The notes beneath the pieces were generated by a model, which was not told the origin of the DNA, did no database searches, and worked only from the letters and a program-made list of their open reading frames with translations. Shown here in pieces: positions 18,845 through 26,986 of a DNA stretch of 64,000 nt (position 1 is its first letter; every line of letters starts with the position of its first letter). Made by a program: the position numbers and the translations under genes. The DNA is from CAWARU01 sp963784575 (lineage in GTDB: Bacteria; Pseudomonadota; Gammaproteobacteria; UBA6186; Azoamicaceae), in the NCBI GenBank assembly GCA_963784575.1, contig CAWARU010000001.1, positions 2,728,001 to 2,792,000 of the forward strand. The letters are read 5' to 3'.

Positions 18845-19015
18845 ATGAATGCAATCAAAATTTGCGTCATTTCACAGCTATTTCCCTACCAGACCCCTAT
18901 AGAGGGCCTCTATTCCTGCAGCGCGGGCTGCCACCCTGCAGGATCAGTGATAGGGTCCGCGGTATATTATTGTGCGCAAGAAGTATTACAGCAATTTTTT
19001 AAACGTCTTCCGTAA
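18845..19015 (+). CDS. Possible 56-aa Cys-containing small protein
   Basis: A short frame opens at ATG 18845, nine bases after GGGGAG. It includes ICVISQLFPYQTPIEGLYS, then CSAGCHPAG, then a mildly hydrophobic helix and the ending QQFFKRLP. It has four cysteines and a strong ribosome site but no recognised family. It occupies most of the 282-bp gap between a Sel1 protein and a convergent CPBP protease. The evidence is the ribosome site and protein-like composition only. Confidence 0.35.
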   Translation: MNAIKICVISQLFPYQTPIEGLYSCSAGCHPAGSVIGSAVYYCAQEVLQQFFKRLP

Positions 19016-19043
19016 TCAGCTTTTTAGAATTTTTTGAGTATGT

Positions 19044-19901
19044 TTAGTACTTAAAAAATAAGTCTTTATTTTTAAATATCACGATAAACGAAGCGATAGT
19101 AAGAAAAATTGTCATGAGAGCTTGGGTGAGGTAAGCGCCTTTGAGAATTACTTCGGTGAGATCAATGTAGAAGTGAATAATGACTGCCGCGATGATACTG
19201 CGATTATTGCTATAGTATATCCAATTAATGATTATACTGAATGGAATAAAACTCAAAAAGAAATTGGCAATATAGAGAGGATGGATTTCCCAATGATTAA
19301 TGAATAATAAAGGGAGATGCCAAATTGCCCAAAGCAAGGCGAAAATAAGGGAGGTATGGAATAAATTAAATTTTGATCTCAGACTGTCTACGCCATAACC
19401 GCGCCATGCTACTTCTTCAAGAAATGGGATCAGTAAGATTAGCAAGAAGCTTAAAAATCGGATTTGTGATGGCATGATAAAAGTCACGCAGGTTTCCGAT
19501 AAATTTAAGTATGGATATAAATATGAATGGAAATATGAATATGGAGAATGTTTCAATAACATTGAAAGGATGATGGCTAACAATAGGGAGACTGGAAGAA
19601 GCAATAAAATAATTGGAAGATAATTTTTATTGATAGCACGCATTGAAAATTTATCTTTAAACGCCTGAATGAACTTTGGATCTCGAGAGGAATAAATAAA
19701 ATAAAGAGCGGTAATAGCGGGCGGAAATAACCCAAGGAGGAGTAATTGTAATTCTAGGTTTTGTAGCTTGGGGACAGTCTCAAAACTCAAAAAGGCAGCA
19801 GGGATCCAGCAAGTCCAGGTACCTATAATTGCCAAAATAAAGAATTGGAGTGGTTTGTATGGGTAGGAATTTGATAGCATAAACTCTGCAAAAAAGTGCA
19901 A
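19044..19901 (-). CDS. CPBP-family (CAAX/Abi) intramembrane metalloprotease
   Basis: The 285-aa polytopic membrane protein has the family motifs: EEVAWRGYG (motif 1, EExxxR), then FALLWAIWHLPLLF (motif 2, FxxxWxxWH) and a late HFYID (motif 3 histidine). These place two glutamates and two histidines in the membrane as a zinc-like active site. CPBP proteins cleave prenylated or hydrophobic peptides and are often linked to bacteriocin immunity; the substrate here is unknown. No clear Shine-Dalgarno precedes ATG 19901; an internal in-frame ATG lies at residue 8. It is transcribed divergently from the luxR-type gene. Confidence 0.85.
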   Translation of the reverse strand: MHFFAEFMLSNSYPYKPLQFFILAIIGTWTCWIPAAFLSFETVPKLQNLELQLLLLGLFPPAITALYFIYSSRDPKFIQAFKDKFSMRAINKNYLPIILLLLPVSLLLAIILSMLLKHSPYSYFHSYLYPYLNLSETCVTFIMPSQIRFLSFLLILLIPFLEEVAWRGYGVDSLRSKFNLFHTSLIFALLWAIWHLPLLFINHWEIHPLYIANFFLSFIPFSIIINWIYYSNNRSIIAAVIIHFYIDLTEVILKGAYLTQALMTIFLTIASFIVIFKNKDLFFKY

Positions 19902-20213
19902 AAAATGTTGAACAAAAAAAAAGATTTACCGATAAGGTTTAACGAAATGAGTCAGATTACTACATTTCTTTTAATCCATGCATACACTAACATACTACCC
20001 GTAAATTTTACTATTTGCTTTTTATACATAAAAGAGTATTGTAGAGATGAATAAAGAATATAGGAAAATTGATTAAAAAAGCAGCAGATTCTGGACACTG
20101 TTCAGATGTGCGTCCAAGGATAAGACGTGAACTGCAGCGGTTTGTGAGTTTGAAAGCTTTGGGATAATTGCTTAGACAGTAGTGCGTGAACGGTTGCACT
20201 TGAGTTTGATACC
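19902..20213. other. Divergent intergenic region before the LuxR cluster
   Basis: This 312-bp stretch separates the CPBP gene (left) from the LuxR-type gene (right) and should hold the promoters of both. TTGCTT (20015-20020) with TATTGT (20037-20042) at 16 bases is a weak rightward candidate. I see no coding sequence with a ribosome site and no clear operator dyad. Confidence 0.4.
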
Positions 20214-21083
20214 ATGAAAGATTTATACGCAATACAAAATATCATTCAATATAATGCTGGCATAGCAAACAAACTATTGAATATCTGTGAACCCATCTTC
20301 CATAATTTTGGTTTTTCCTCTTTTGGATACACCAGAATCCAAAATAACGGCAAAAGGTTAATATTAGAAACAAACAAAGATTGGCTAAATCTATACAGCG
20401 ATGTTGGATTTCAGGAAATGAATGAGGGGCCAAAGTCTTTAATCAATAATATAGAGAATTTAGTTATTAATCCCCCCGTCGAAGAATTTCACATTCAAGT
20501 TCTGACTGGTGCCCCCAAATCCAAGCTTCATGAACACTTGCGTGTGTTGAATGTCTGGAACAGCGTCAGTATCTATGTCGATATGAATAATTTTGTAGAA
20601 GTTTATCATTTAGCCACTGCGACTGAAGATGATGGCGTTATCATGGATCTTTGCATCAACAAAAAATTCTTGCTACAACGTTTCTTCCACTATTTTAGAG
20701 AAAAATTGTGCTCATTAGAAGTAGACAAAGCACCTTATATTTCCGATGAAAACCTATCAAAAATATTTGTGAAGAATAAAGAAGAAGAAAATAAAGTCAT
20801 CTCTGAAGCTACTGTGAGCAACTATTTAAAACAGACACATATCGATAAATTCTACCTAAAAACGCACAATATATTTATTACCAGGCGTGAAGCGGAATGT
20901 CTTCATTATTTGGCATTTGGAAAGACATCCAAAGAGATTGCGAAACTCTTGCACATTTCTCCGCGCACGGTAGAGTTTTATATCAATTCATTGAAGAACA
21001 AAACTTCTTTCCACAACAAGAGTGAGCTTATCAGGCTTGCTTATGAAAACTATCTTACCAGTCAAGGACTTTTCGATGTTTGA
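20214..21083 (+). CDS. LuxR-type transcriptional regulator
   Basis: The 289-aa protein ends in a GerE/LuxR helix-turn-helix at about residues 220-280: ITRREAECLHYLAFGKTSKE, then IAKLLHISPRTVEFYINSLK. The N-terminal 200 residues could be a sensory domain, but the usual acyl-homoserine-lactone pocket pattern is not obvious, so the signal is unknown. The stop codon overlaps the next gene (ATG at 21076), so it is co-translated with the DUF6884 gene. As first gene of a seven-gene same-strand set it is the likely cluster regulator (inference). No strong ribosome site precedes ATG 20214. Confidence 0.87.
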   Translation: MKDLYAIQNIIQYNAGIANKLLNICEPIFHNFGFSSFGYTRIQNNGKRLILETNKDWLNLYSDVGFQEMNEGPKSLINNIENLVINPPVEEFHIQVLTGAPKSKLHEHLRVLNVWNSVSIYVDMNNFVEVYHLATATEDDGVIMDLCINKKFLLQRFFHYFREKLCSLEVDKAPYISDENLSKIFVKNKEEENKVISEATVSNYLKQTHIDKFYLKTHNIFITRREAECLHYLAFGKTSKEIAKLLHISPRTVEFYINSLKNKTSFHNKSELIRLAYENYLTSQGLFDV

Positions 21084-21555
21084 AAACACCTTAGGAATAA
21101 TTCCATGCAGTAAAGCAAAAATTTGGGATGCATTTCCCGACATTGGAGGCGTATTGGCAGAAAACGCCTATACTAATCCATTTCATCAGCTGGCAAGATC
21201 TTATGTCAATCTTTTTGCGAAAGATTGGGTGATTTTTTCTGCTAAATATGGATTCTTAAGTCCCCAGGAAATTATTCCTGAATTTTATGATGTTACCTTT
21301 GACCGTCCAGAGGACCCCTACATCTCTATTGACGAACTTAAGCAACAAATCAAGGCAAAGGGTTTGCATAAATACCGCCATATGATTGCAGTGTGTAATA
21401 ACAGGTATATTGCCAAGCTTGAGAAAGCTTTTTCAAATGAAATCGGGGCAGGGAAAATCAAGTTAGAAGTTCCTTTTGAAAATATAGAGGACGATGCGGC
21501 AGGAAGCAGTGTCTTAAATGCAGCCATTCGGAGAACGATGAAGACGAAAGGATAG
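21076..21555 (+). CDS. DUF6884-like protein
   Basis: I take ATG 21076, which overlaps the luxR stop by 8 bases, giving 159 aa (MFENTLGIIPCSKAKIW). The frame is open further upstream, but that part lies inside luxR. The conserved elements are the N-terminal PCSKAK (C11, S12, K13), AYTNPFHQLARSYVNL, and IFSAKYGFLSPQE, the SAKYG signature of DUF6884. A short N-terminal Cys-Ser-Lys motif of this kind also occurs in domains attached to archaeosine-pathway enzymes. That link is from memory and only suggestive. Biochemical role unknown. It precedes a YhhQ-type transporter by 48 bp. Confidence 0.7.
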   Translation: MFENTLGIIPCSKAKIWDAFPDIGGVLAENAYTNPFHQLARSYVNLFAKDWVIFSAKYGFLSPQEIIPEFYDVTFDRPEDPYISIDELKQQIKAKGLHKYRHMIAVCNNRYIAKLEKAFSNEIGAGKIKLEVPFENIEDDAAGSSVLNAAIRRTMKTKG

Positions 21556-21603
21556 GTAAGGAGTAAGGACTAAAGGATAGGTAAAGATAAGTAAGGATAG
21601 ATT

Positions 21604-22455
21604 ATGATAGACAGTTTAATCCAACACTTGAATAACATTCCTACAGAGCTCATGCTCATCATGGAATTCACCACCGCAATTCTCTTATTACTGGGTTTTT
21701 TGAAATACTTTGGATTGCCTGGATTGTATGCATTTTTGATTTCTTCGCTCTTCGTCGCAAATATCCAAGTTTTAAAAATAGTTGAATATAACTTTTATCC
21801 GCTCCCAGTGGCCCTCGGCAAAGTGATTATTTGCTGCAGTTTTTTCGCAATTGATATCATTGCAGAATTCTATGGCAAGGAAAAAGCAAGAAAGGCAGTC
21901 TGGCTTGGGCTCAGTTCCAACATTATGATCGTTCTATTGATGATCATCACAATTGGATATATGCCGTTTGGCAATACCGATCCCAGTTATGCAAGCTTTT
22001 TAACACACAACGAAAGCATGAAAGACATCTTTCTGCCATTGCCGAATATTTTAATTGCTGGAATTGTATCCTATCTTGTCAGCCAATACATTGATATCTA
22101 TTTATTCACCAAAATAAAGGCAAAAACAAAGGGGAGATTTTTATGGCTTAGGGCATTTTTTGCCCCGGCAATCTCTTCTTTTATAGATAATATTCTCTTC
22201 TACTCCCTGGCATTTTATGTTCTTAGCAGCAAGCCGCTAGAGCCTAACGTACTGATATTTACCTATATTCTAGGCACTTATATCTTTAGACTCTGCTTAA
22301 TCTTCATTTCTTCTTATGTCTTATATCTTGCCAGATGGATCGTGAATGGGAACAGTACTGAAAATAGTGCTGAAAGCAGTGTGCAGAATAATAATAGGAA
22401 CAACAAGAGAAAGGATAACTTTTTACTGAAAGACAAACTGGCTTACTCTAATTAA
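21604..22455 (+). CDS. YhhQ/VUT-family queuosine-precursor-type transporter, copy 1
   Basis: The 283-aa membrane protein has about six hydrophobic helices and the family's signature spacing: VANIQVLKIVEY, then VALGKVIICCSFFAIDIIAE followed by FYG, and later RFLWLRAFFAPAISSFIDN. YhhQ of E. coli imports preQ0/preQ1, and relatives import queuine. A second copy lies at 46243-47109 next to tgt. This copy is embedded in a biosynthetic-looking cluster instead, so its substrate may be a related deazapurine or pteridine-like base (inference). The hydrophilic Asn/Ser-rich tail (residues 250-283) looks like a replication-slippage expansion. Confidence 0.82.
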   Translation: MIDSLIQHLNNIPTELMLIMEFTTAILLLLGFLKYFGLPGLYAFLISSLFVANIQVLKIVEYNFYPLPVALGKVIICCSFFAIDIIAEFYGKEKARKAVWLGLSSNIMIVLLMIITIGYMPFGNTDPSYASFLTHNESMKDIFLPLPNILIAGIVSYLVSQYIDIYLFTKIKAKTKGRFLWLRAFFAPAISSFIDNILFYSLAFYVLSSKPLEPNVLIFTYILGTYIFRLCLIFISSYVLYLARWIVNGNSTENSAESSVQNNNRNNKRKDNFLLKDKLAYSN

Positions 22456-22683
22456 ATTGTTAAATTGCTATGTCAGTTAAGTTGTCATAAATGTTAGTTA
22501 AATTGTAATGTCAGTTATGTTTACTAGTAGTTTTTACCAGTAGTTTTTACTGGTAGAGTATGCTGGCAATAAGCTGTTAAAATATGACTAATAATGTAGG
22601 TAAAGTAAAGTACGTAAAGTAATGTAAGTAAAGTAAGCCTGATACTGCCTCGCACTATCTGGCTAACATTATAAGGAATTGAT
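22456..22683. repeat. Degenerate short tandem repeats between cluster genes
   Basis: The 228-bp spacer contains repeated units such as GTTAAATTG/GTCAGTTA, a doubled AGTAGTTTTTAC, and several GTAAAGTA units (about 22600-22637). A similar spacer of AAGGATAGGTAAGGA-like repeats lies at 21550-21600. It looks like replication slippage; no gene is seen. Confidence 0.6.
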
Positions 22684-24168
22684 ATGAAATCAGATATCAT
22701 CATAGTAGGTGCAGGAATCTTGGGTTATTCAGCGGCACTTTCTCTGCTCCAAAAAGACAGCTCACTTAGAATCTCCTTAGTTGGACAAAGAAAAAAATTG
22801 GGAAGTGCTACACTTGCTGCAGGTGCAATGCTTGGGTGCTATGGGGAGATCACGGAATCTCATCTCAAATCCAAATACGGTAGAGCAAAACTTGAATGCA
22901 GCATCCAGGCAAAAAATCGCTGGCAAGATTGGTTAGACTTGATAAATGCGAAAAGCGGCGAGTCAATGGCAATCAATAAAGGCACATTTGTCATCAGTAA
23001 TTCCATCTCGGGTAATATAGACACAAAGAATTTTAGAGCAATCAAAGAAGCTTTGATCGCAAATCATGAAAAATTTGAAGACGTTAATTTTGAAGACATA
23101 CCAGGCATTAATACCCTTGAAAATCATCGTTCCAATCAGGCCATGTTTATTCCTAATGAGGGCAATCTTTGTGCCAGTGATGTCCTTGAAAATTTGGCAA
23201 AGGCCTTAAAAAGTTACAAAAATTTCGAGCATTTAGACGATGAAGTGCTGCGAATCAATCTACAGCAGGAAAAGATCAAAAATGTGACATTGAGTTCAGG
23301 CGCAGTATTGGAATCAAAGCTTATTATTTTAGCTGCAGGCGGTTTTTCCCAAAAACTGCTCGATCAATTACCCGAACTTGCTGCTAGGATTCCACGCATT
23401 TTGTCCGGTGTTGGACATTCCCTGATCTTGTCGCAAGATAAATCAAATCCGCTGAAGCATGTCATCCGCACCCCTAATCGGGCTGGTGCTTGCGGCCTGC
23501 ATGTTGTTCCTTATCAAGGAAATGTCTATGTCGGAGCGACCAATGAAATTAAAATAGAACCAGATACTGAACGTACGGTAGGTTGGGTTCATTTCCTGTT
23601 AGAGTGTGTATTAGAGCAGATCAATCAAAATCTATTTTCTTCCAAATTGATCGAGTTAAAAGTGGGTAATCGGCCCTCCCCCATGGATGGATTTCCATTA
23701 TTGGGCTACACCTCGATAGAAAATCTCTTTTTGTTCACTGGCACGTACCGGGACGGCTTCCATCAATCACCTTATTTAGCGGATGCGGTCAGTGATAATA
23801 TTCTGTATTCCAAGCCTATCATGGATAATTTATTTAAACCTGAGCGTCCTCCTATCGAAATTCAGACTCGAGAAGAAGCAATCGATGAAGCAGTGGAGCA
23901 TCAAATGGCAAGTCTATATGAGGGCGGCGCAAAATTACCTCCTGCAGTTTGGGACAAATCTTTCATGCGCTACCTAAAACAAGATATACGAGAATTTTAT
24001 AATCTCTTGAAACCTAATATGAATCTATTGCCAGAGCATTTGTTGATGCTGAGAGAGCAAAGCTCAAATGACGAGATTATGGGCTTTTTTAGGGAATATT
24101 TTATTAAATCAAAAAAAGCACATCCAAGGGTTTTGCATGAGCACGAGCACGAGCATGAACATGTTTAA
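22684..24168 (+). CDS. FAD-dependent amine/amino-acid oxidase-like protein (DAO family)
   Basis: The 494-aa protein opens with a Rossmann dinucleotide fold (DIIIVGAGILGYSAALSLLQ). It continues with ATLAAGAMLGCYGEIT, reminiscent of glycine oxidase ThiO, and has the typical C-terminal FAD contact SPMDGFPLLGYTSIENLF followed by FTGTYRDGFHQSP. DAO-family enzymes oxidise C-N bonds of amines or amino acids with O2. About 120 extra residues follow the core, ending in an EHEHEHEHV tail created by a GAGCAC-type repeat that overlaps the start of the next gene. The physiological substrate is unknown; context suggests a tailoring step on a small molecule. Confidence 0.78.
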   Translation: MKSDIIIVGAGILGYSAALSLLQKDSSLRISLVGQRKKLGSATLAAGAMLGCYGEITESHLKSKYGRAKLECSIQAKNRWQDWLDLINAKSGESMAINKGTFVISNSISGNIDTKNFRAIKEALIANHEKFEDVNFEDIPGINTLENHRSNQAMFIPNEGNLCASDVLENLAKALKSYKNFEHLDDEVLRINLQQEKIKNVTLSSGAVLESKLIILAAGGFSQKLLDQLPELAARIPRILSGVGHSLILSQDKSNPLKHVIRTPNRAGACGLHVVPYQGNVYVGATNEIKIEPDTERTVGWVHFLLECVLEQINQNLFSSKLIELKVGNRPSPMDGFPLLGYTSIENLFLFTGTYRDGFHQSPYLADAVSDNILYSKPIMDNLFKPERPPIEIQTREEAIDEAVEHQMASLYEGGAKLPPAVWDKSFMRYLKQDIREFYNLLKPNMNLLPEHLLMLREQSSNDEIMGFFREYFIKSKKAHPRVLHEHEHEHEHV

Positions 24169-25156
24169 GAGGTTTAAGATAGAGAAGCACCGCTTCAGCA
24201 AGGAAATTCATGCTGAATTAACTCTTTTAAATAAATTGGACAATTGGCATGCGTTCATTGGATTGGCTGAAGATTACTTGGTGATTGCTTTAGCAATTGC
24301 ACTGTCACTGTATAATCCCTATTTTTATCCCCTTACCTTGATAATCATTGGTGCAAGACAGGGCGCCTTGGCAAATTTGGCACATGAGGCTGGGCATGGC
24401 AGGCTGACTAAAAGTAAGACACTTAATTATTTTATTGGAACTTATCTGACAGGCTATTTAATTTTCCAAGAGATGTCGACTTTTATTGATTCACACGTCA
24501 AGTCGCATCATATTTATTTAGGCGATAAAGAGAAAGACCCAGATTATTGCTACCATCTTCAAGTGGGACTCTATGCGCATAAAGGATGCCGGCAATTTAT
24601 TAAAGACTATATCTTAAAACCGCTTTATCTCGCGAGTATTTTTCATTACATGGCCAATATTTTTACCAATCGCGCACCGACTTTCAAGAAATATAAATTG
24701 CGCGCAACTGTGATGACACTCTATCTCTTGTCAATCATTTTGCTCGTTAGCGCATTAGGGTATTTCAAGTATTTCCTAATTTTTTGGGTAGTTCCTTTCT
24801 TTACTGTGTTTCCAACCATTGGATGGTTTGTAGATTTTGTGGAGCACTATCCTTTGGTTGGGGAGAATCGCCTAGATATTCATATGACACGAAATAGATT
24901 CAGTCATTTTATCGAGCATTTTATCTTCAATATGCACAATGAAAATTATCATTTGGTCCATCATTTGCGACCAGACATTCCATTTTGGAACTTGAATAAA
25001 GCCCATCAAATTTTGCTGAAAGATGTGGAATATAGCAAAGTGAACCAAAACTCAGGAGGTATCTTTGTGTCTTCGAATTCAAGGCCAGCCTTTATCCAAT
25101 CCATGATTTCGAGACAAAAGAACATTGAAAAACTGGCCACTACTACTGACCATTAA
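24137..25156 (+). CDS. Membrane fatty-acid desaturase/hydroxylase-family protein
   Basis: I take ATG 24137 (AGGG 6 bases upstream; 339 aa); ATG 24161 is the alternative. Either start overlaps the preceding oxidase gene. Three histidine boxes for a di-iron site are visible: HEAGHG, SHVKSHHIYLGD and HNENYHLVHHLRPDIPFW. Between them lie paired hydrophobic helices. This is the membrane desaturase superfamily (desaturases, hydroxylases, ketolases), so it inserts or removes C-H functionality using O2. A lipid substrate or a lipid-like tail on the cluster product are both possible; the sequence does not decide. Confidence 0.82.
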   Translation: MSTSTSMNMFKRFKIEKHRFSKEIHAELTLLNKLDNWHAFIGLAEDYLVIALAIALSLYNPYFYPLTLIIIGARQGALANLAHEAGHGRLTKSKTLNYFIGTYLTGYLIFQEMSTFIDSHVKSHHIYLGDKEKDPDYCYHLQVGLYAHKGCRQFIKDYILKPLYLASIFHYMANIFTNRAPTFKKYKLRATVMTLYLLSIILLVSALGYFKYFLIFWVVPFFTVFPTIGWFVDFVEHYPLVGENRLDIHMTRNRFSHFIEHFIFNMHNENYHLVHHLRPDIPFWNLNKAHQILLKDVEYSKVNQNSGGIFVSSNSRPAFIQSMISRQKNIEKLATTTDH

Positions 25157-25194
25157 CGGACCATTAAAGGAACAAATGAAAGGATAAATGTATC

Positions 25195-25902
25195 ATGAGT
25201 ACAATCAATAAAAGTACAGTTGATAAAAGTACAGTCAATAAAATATACGATAAGATATGCAATAGAGGATATGGAAGATTCAGGAAAGAGGCTTGCAAAT
25301 TAGTAGCTTCTTGTAAGCTGCCGACCAAGTTTCATCAGGGAGTCACGGTAGACATGATGTGCTTTGATTACTACGATAAAGAAAATGAAGTTATTGCCTT
25401 AGTTCATGGCAGGCCCAATCTACCCAGCGAGACTCCCTGCGTTAGAGTTCACAGTGCCTGTATTACAGGTGAAATTTTTGGCTCAGAGAAATGCGATTGT
25501 GGTTTTCAGTTTGACCAGGCGATGGAAATGATCTGCTCTTCCTCTTGCGGGATTATGTTATACATGACTTCCCATGAGGGCAGAGGTATCGGGATCAGAA
25601 ATAAAATCATGGCATATCAACTGCAAGAGAGGGGAGCCAATACTTTAGAGGCAAATGAGATTTTGGGTTTGCCTTTGGATGGCAGGGATTTTAAACCAGC
25701 GGCGGAAGTGCTGAAATTTTTCAATATTGAAGAAATAAAGCTTATCACCAATAATCCAGAAAAACGACTTTGTATGGAAAAGAATGGCATAAAAGTGATA
25801 GAACAGCTTCCGATAACGACAAATCTCAATAAACACAATAGAAATTACCTGCTCTTGAAGCAGAATGTCTTGAATCATAATTTTGGTGTTGTGTTGAATT
25901 AG
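25195..25902 (+). CDS. ribA: GTP cyclohydrolase II
   Basis: The 235-aa protein retains the GCH II active site. Zinc cysteines are C89, C100 and C102 (HSACITGE then KCDCGFQF). Next come E128/R130 in HEGRGIGIRNKI, Y141 (MAYQLQERG), R164 (LDGRDF) and the NNPEK phosphate contact. The enzyme opens GTP to a ribosylamino-pyrimidinone phosphate plus formate, the first riboflavin step. It is a stand-alone protein, not fused to RibB. The RQEGR of E. coli RibA is replaced by SHEGR. The first 20 residues contain slippage repeats (STINK, STVDK, STVNK). Its place behind transporter and redox genes suggests a specialised role, but it could simply be the genome's ribA. Confidence 0.88.
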   Translation: MSTINKSTVDKSTVNKIYDKICNRGYGRFRKEACKLVASCKLPTKFHQGVTVDMMCFDYYDKENEVIALVHGRPNLPSETPCVRVHSACITGEIFGSEKCDCGFQFDQAMEMICSSSCGIMLYMTSHEGRGIGIRNKIMAYQLQERGANTLEANEILGLPLDGRDFKPAAEVLKFFNIEEIKLITNNPEKRLCMEKNGIKVIEQLPITTNLNKHNRNYLLLKQNVLNHNFGVVLN

Positions 25903-25924
25903 TGAGTGACTGGGCAAATTAAAA

Positions 25925-25965
25925 CCAAGATCTTGATTTATCTTGGATTCCCGCCTCCTCGGGAA
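25925..25965. repeat. REP-like double hairpin
   Basis: CCAAGAT/ATCTTGG (25925-25931, 25940-25946) and TTCCCG/CGGGAA (25948-25953, 25960-25965) form two adjacent hairpins between the GTP cyclohydrolase gene and the isomerase-like gene. The GGAATGACG end resembles other dispersed palindromes. It may end or stabilise the upstream transcript. Confidence 0.5.
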
Positions 25966-26007
25966 TGACGCTAGGTAATTAGGCACCTAAAAGCTATCGT
26001 CATTTTA

Positions 26008-26912
26008 GTGAATGTAGGAATGAAGATAGGTTATATGAGTATTTTGCATCTCAAAGGTTTCAAACCCAATATCATCAGTTTTACTGGGGTAGATGAGTTT
26101 ACAAGTTTTGATAAATTGCAAAGAATGTATGCACAATTCCCAAACATTGAATTGGGTATTTGCATTTTAAGTCTTAAAAGCGCTGAAAAGACGCAGTCCA
26201 GGCTTTTGGAACGCGTGCAAGCTTATCCTGAGCTACCTTGGGTGGCCCATTTTTCGGAAGAGGCTACAGCAGAAGCACTCTGTACCTATGACGCTATACT
26301 TTCATATGAAAGTAAATACTTATTCGAAAAAGAAACATTTTATGAAATCGATGCTTTGTATGAAATTAAGAAACTCACAAAAATTCGATGGAGAAGAATT
26401 CAATTCAATTTTGATTGGAAAAATTATCTAAATGATGTGGAATTTCATGGAGAAATAAAGCCAGAGGTAAATATTGAAAACCATACGAACAAGGTTAAAA
26501 AGGTTAAAACTGTAATTCATAAGATAGAAGGACTCTCTTGTTCATTTTTTAATGCCCCGAGGAATCGATTATCCCAGAAAATGTAATCTCCCGAGAACTT
26601 CTTAAAAAATGTCATTTGCCTAAGAGTTTCGATATTTTGAGCGATGTGAGCGGCGGGAAAGGAATAACCCCGAGTAAAACGAATCAGTGGCCAAAACCCT
26701 ATCATGACAATTTTGGCTATGCGGGCGGCATTGGACCGCATAACGTGATAGATGTATTAAATCAACTTTCAGGTTTAATTGAGGCCGGGCAAGTCAACAC
26801 CTGGATTGATATGGAATCTTCTTTAAAGTGCAAGAGTACGGGCAGATTTCAGGTTGAGAATGCAGTTGCTGTATTGGAAAAGCTTAGGTCTTGTGAGCTT
26901 GTGAAATTGTAA
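26008..26912 (+). pseudogene. Phosphoribosylanthranilate isomerase-like (TrpF-like) TIM-barrel protein, frameshifted
   Basis: Two frames together make one protein. The first (GTG 26008, alternative ATG 26020) ends at 26586. The second continues in another frame to 26912. The break sits in the CCCC run at 26556-26559: restoring one C reads FFNAPEESIIPENV straight into the second frame. The C-terminal half carries FDILSDVSGGKGI and GYAGGIGPHNV, the phosphate-binding loops of TrpF-like barrels, then TWIDMESSLK. TrpF performs an Amadori rearrangement on a ribosylamine phosphate, the chemical class produced by the neighbouring GCH II. This is not a canonical trpF: there is no trp context. It may be decayed, or the base may be a sequencing error. 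Confidence 0.65.
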
Positions 26913-26986
26913 TAATCTTGAACTGTATCATTTAAAACGTTGTCCGATCTCAAGAATCAACCTAAATCATCTAACTATTATTGCGG

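Noticed and set aside
25195..25902. GTP cyclohydrolase II with an altered Tyr (FAPy-producing type)
   Set aside because: On alignment with E. coli RibA the catalytic Tyr (Y141) and Arg (R164) are retained. The apparent shift comes from one extra residue before HEGR.
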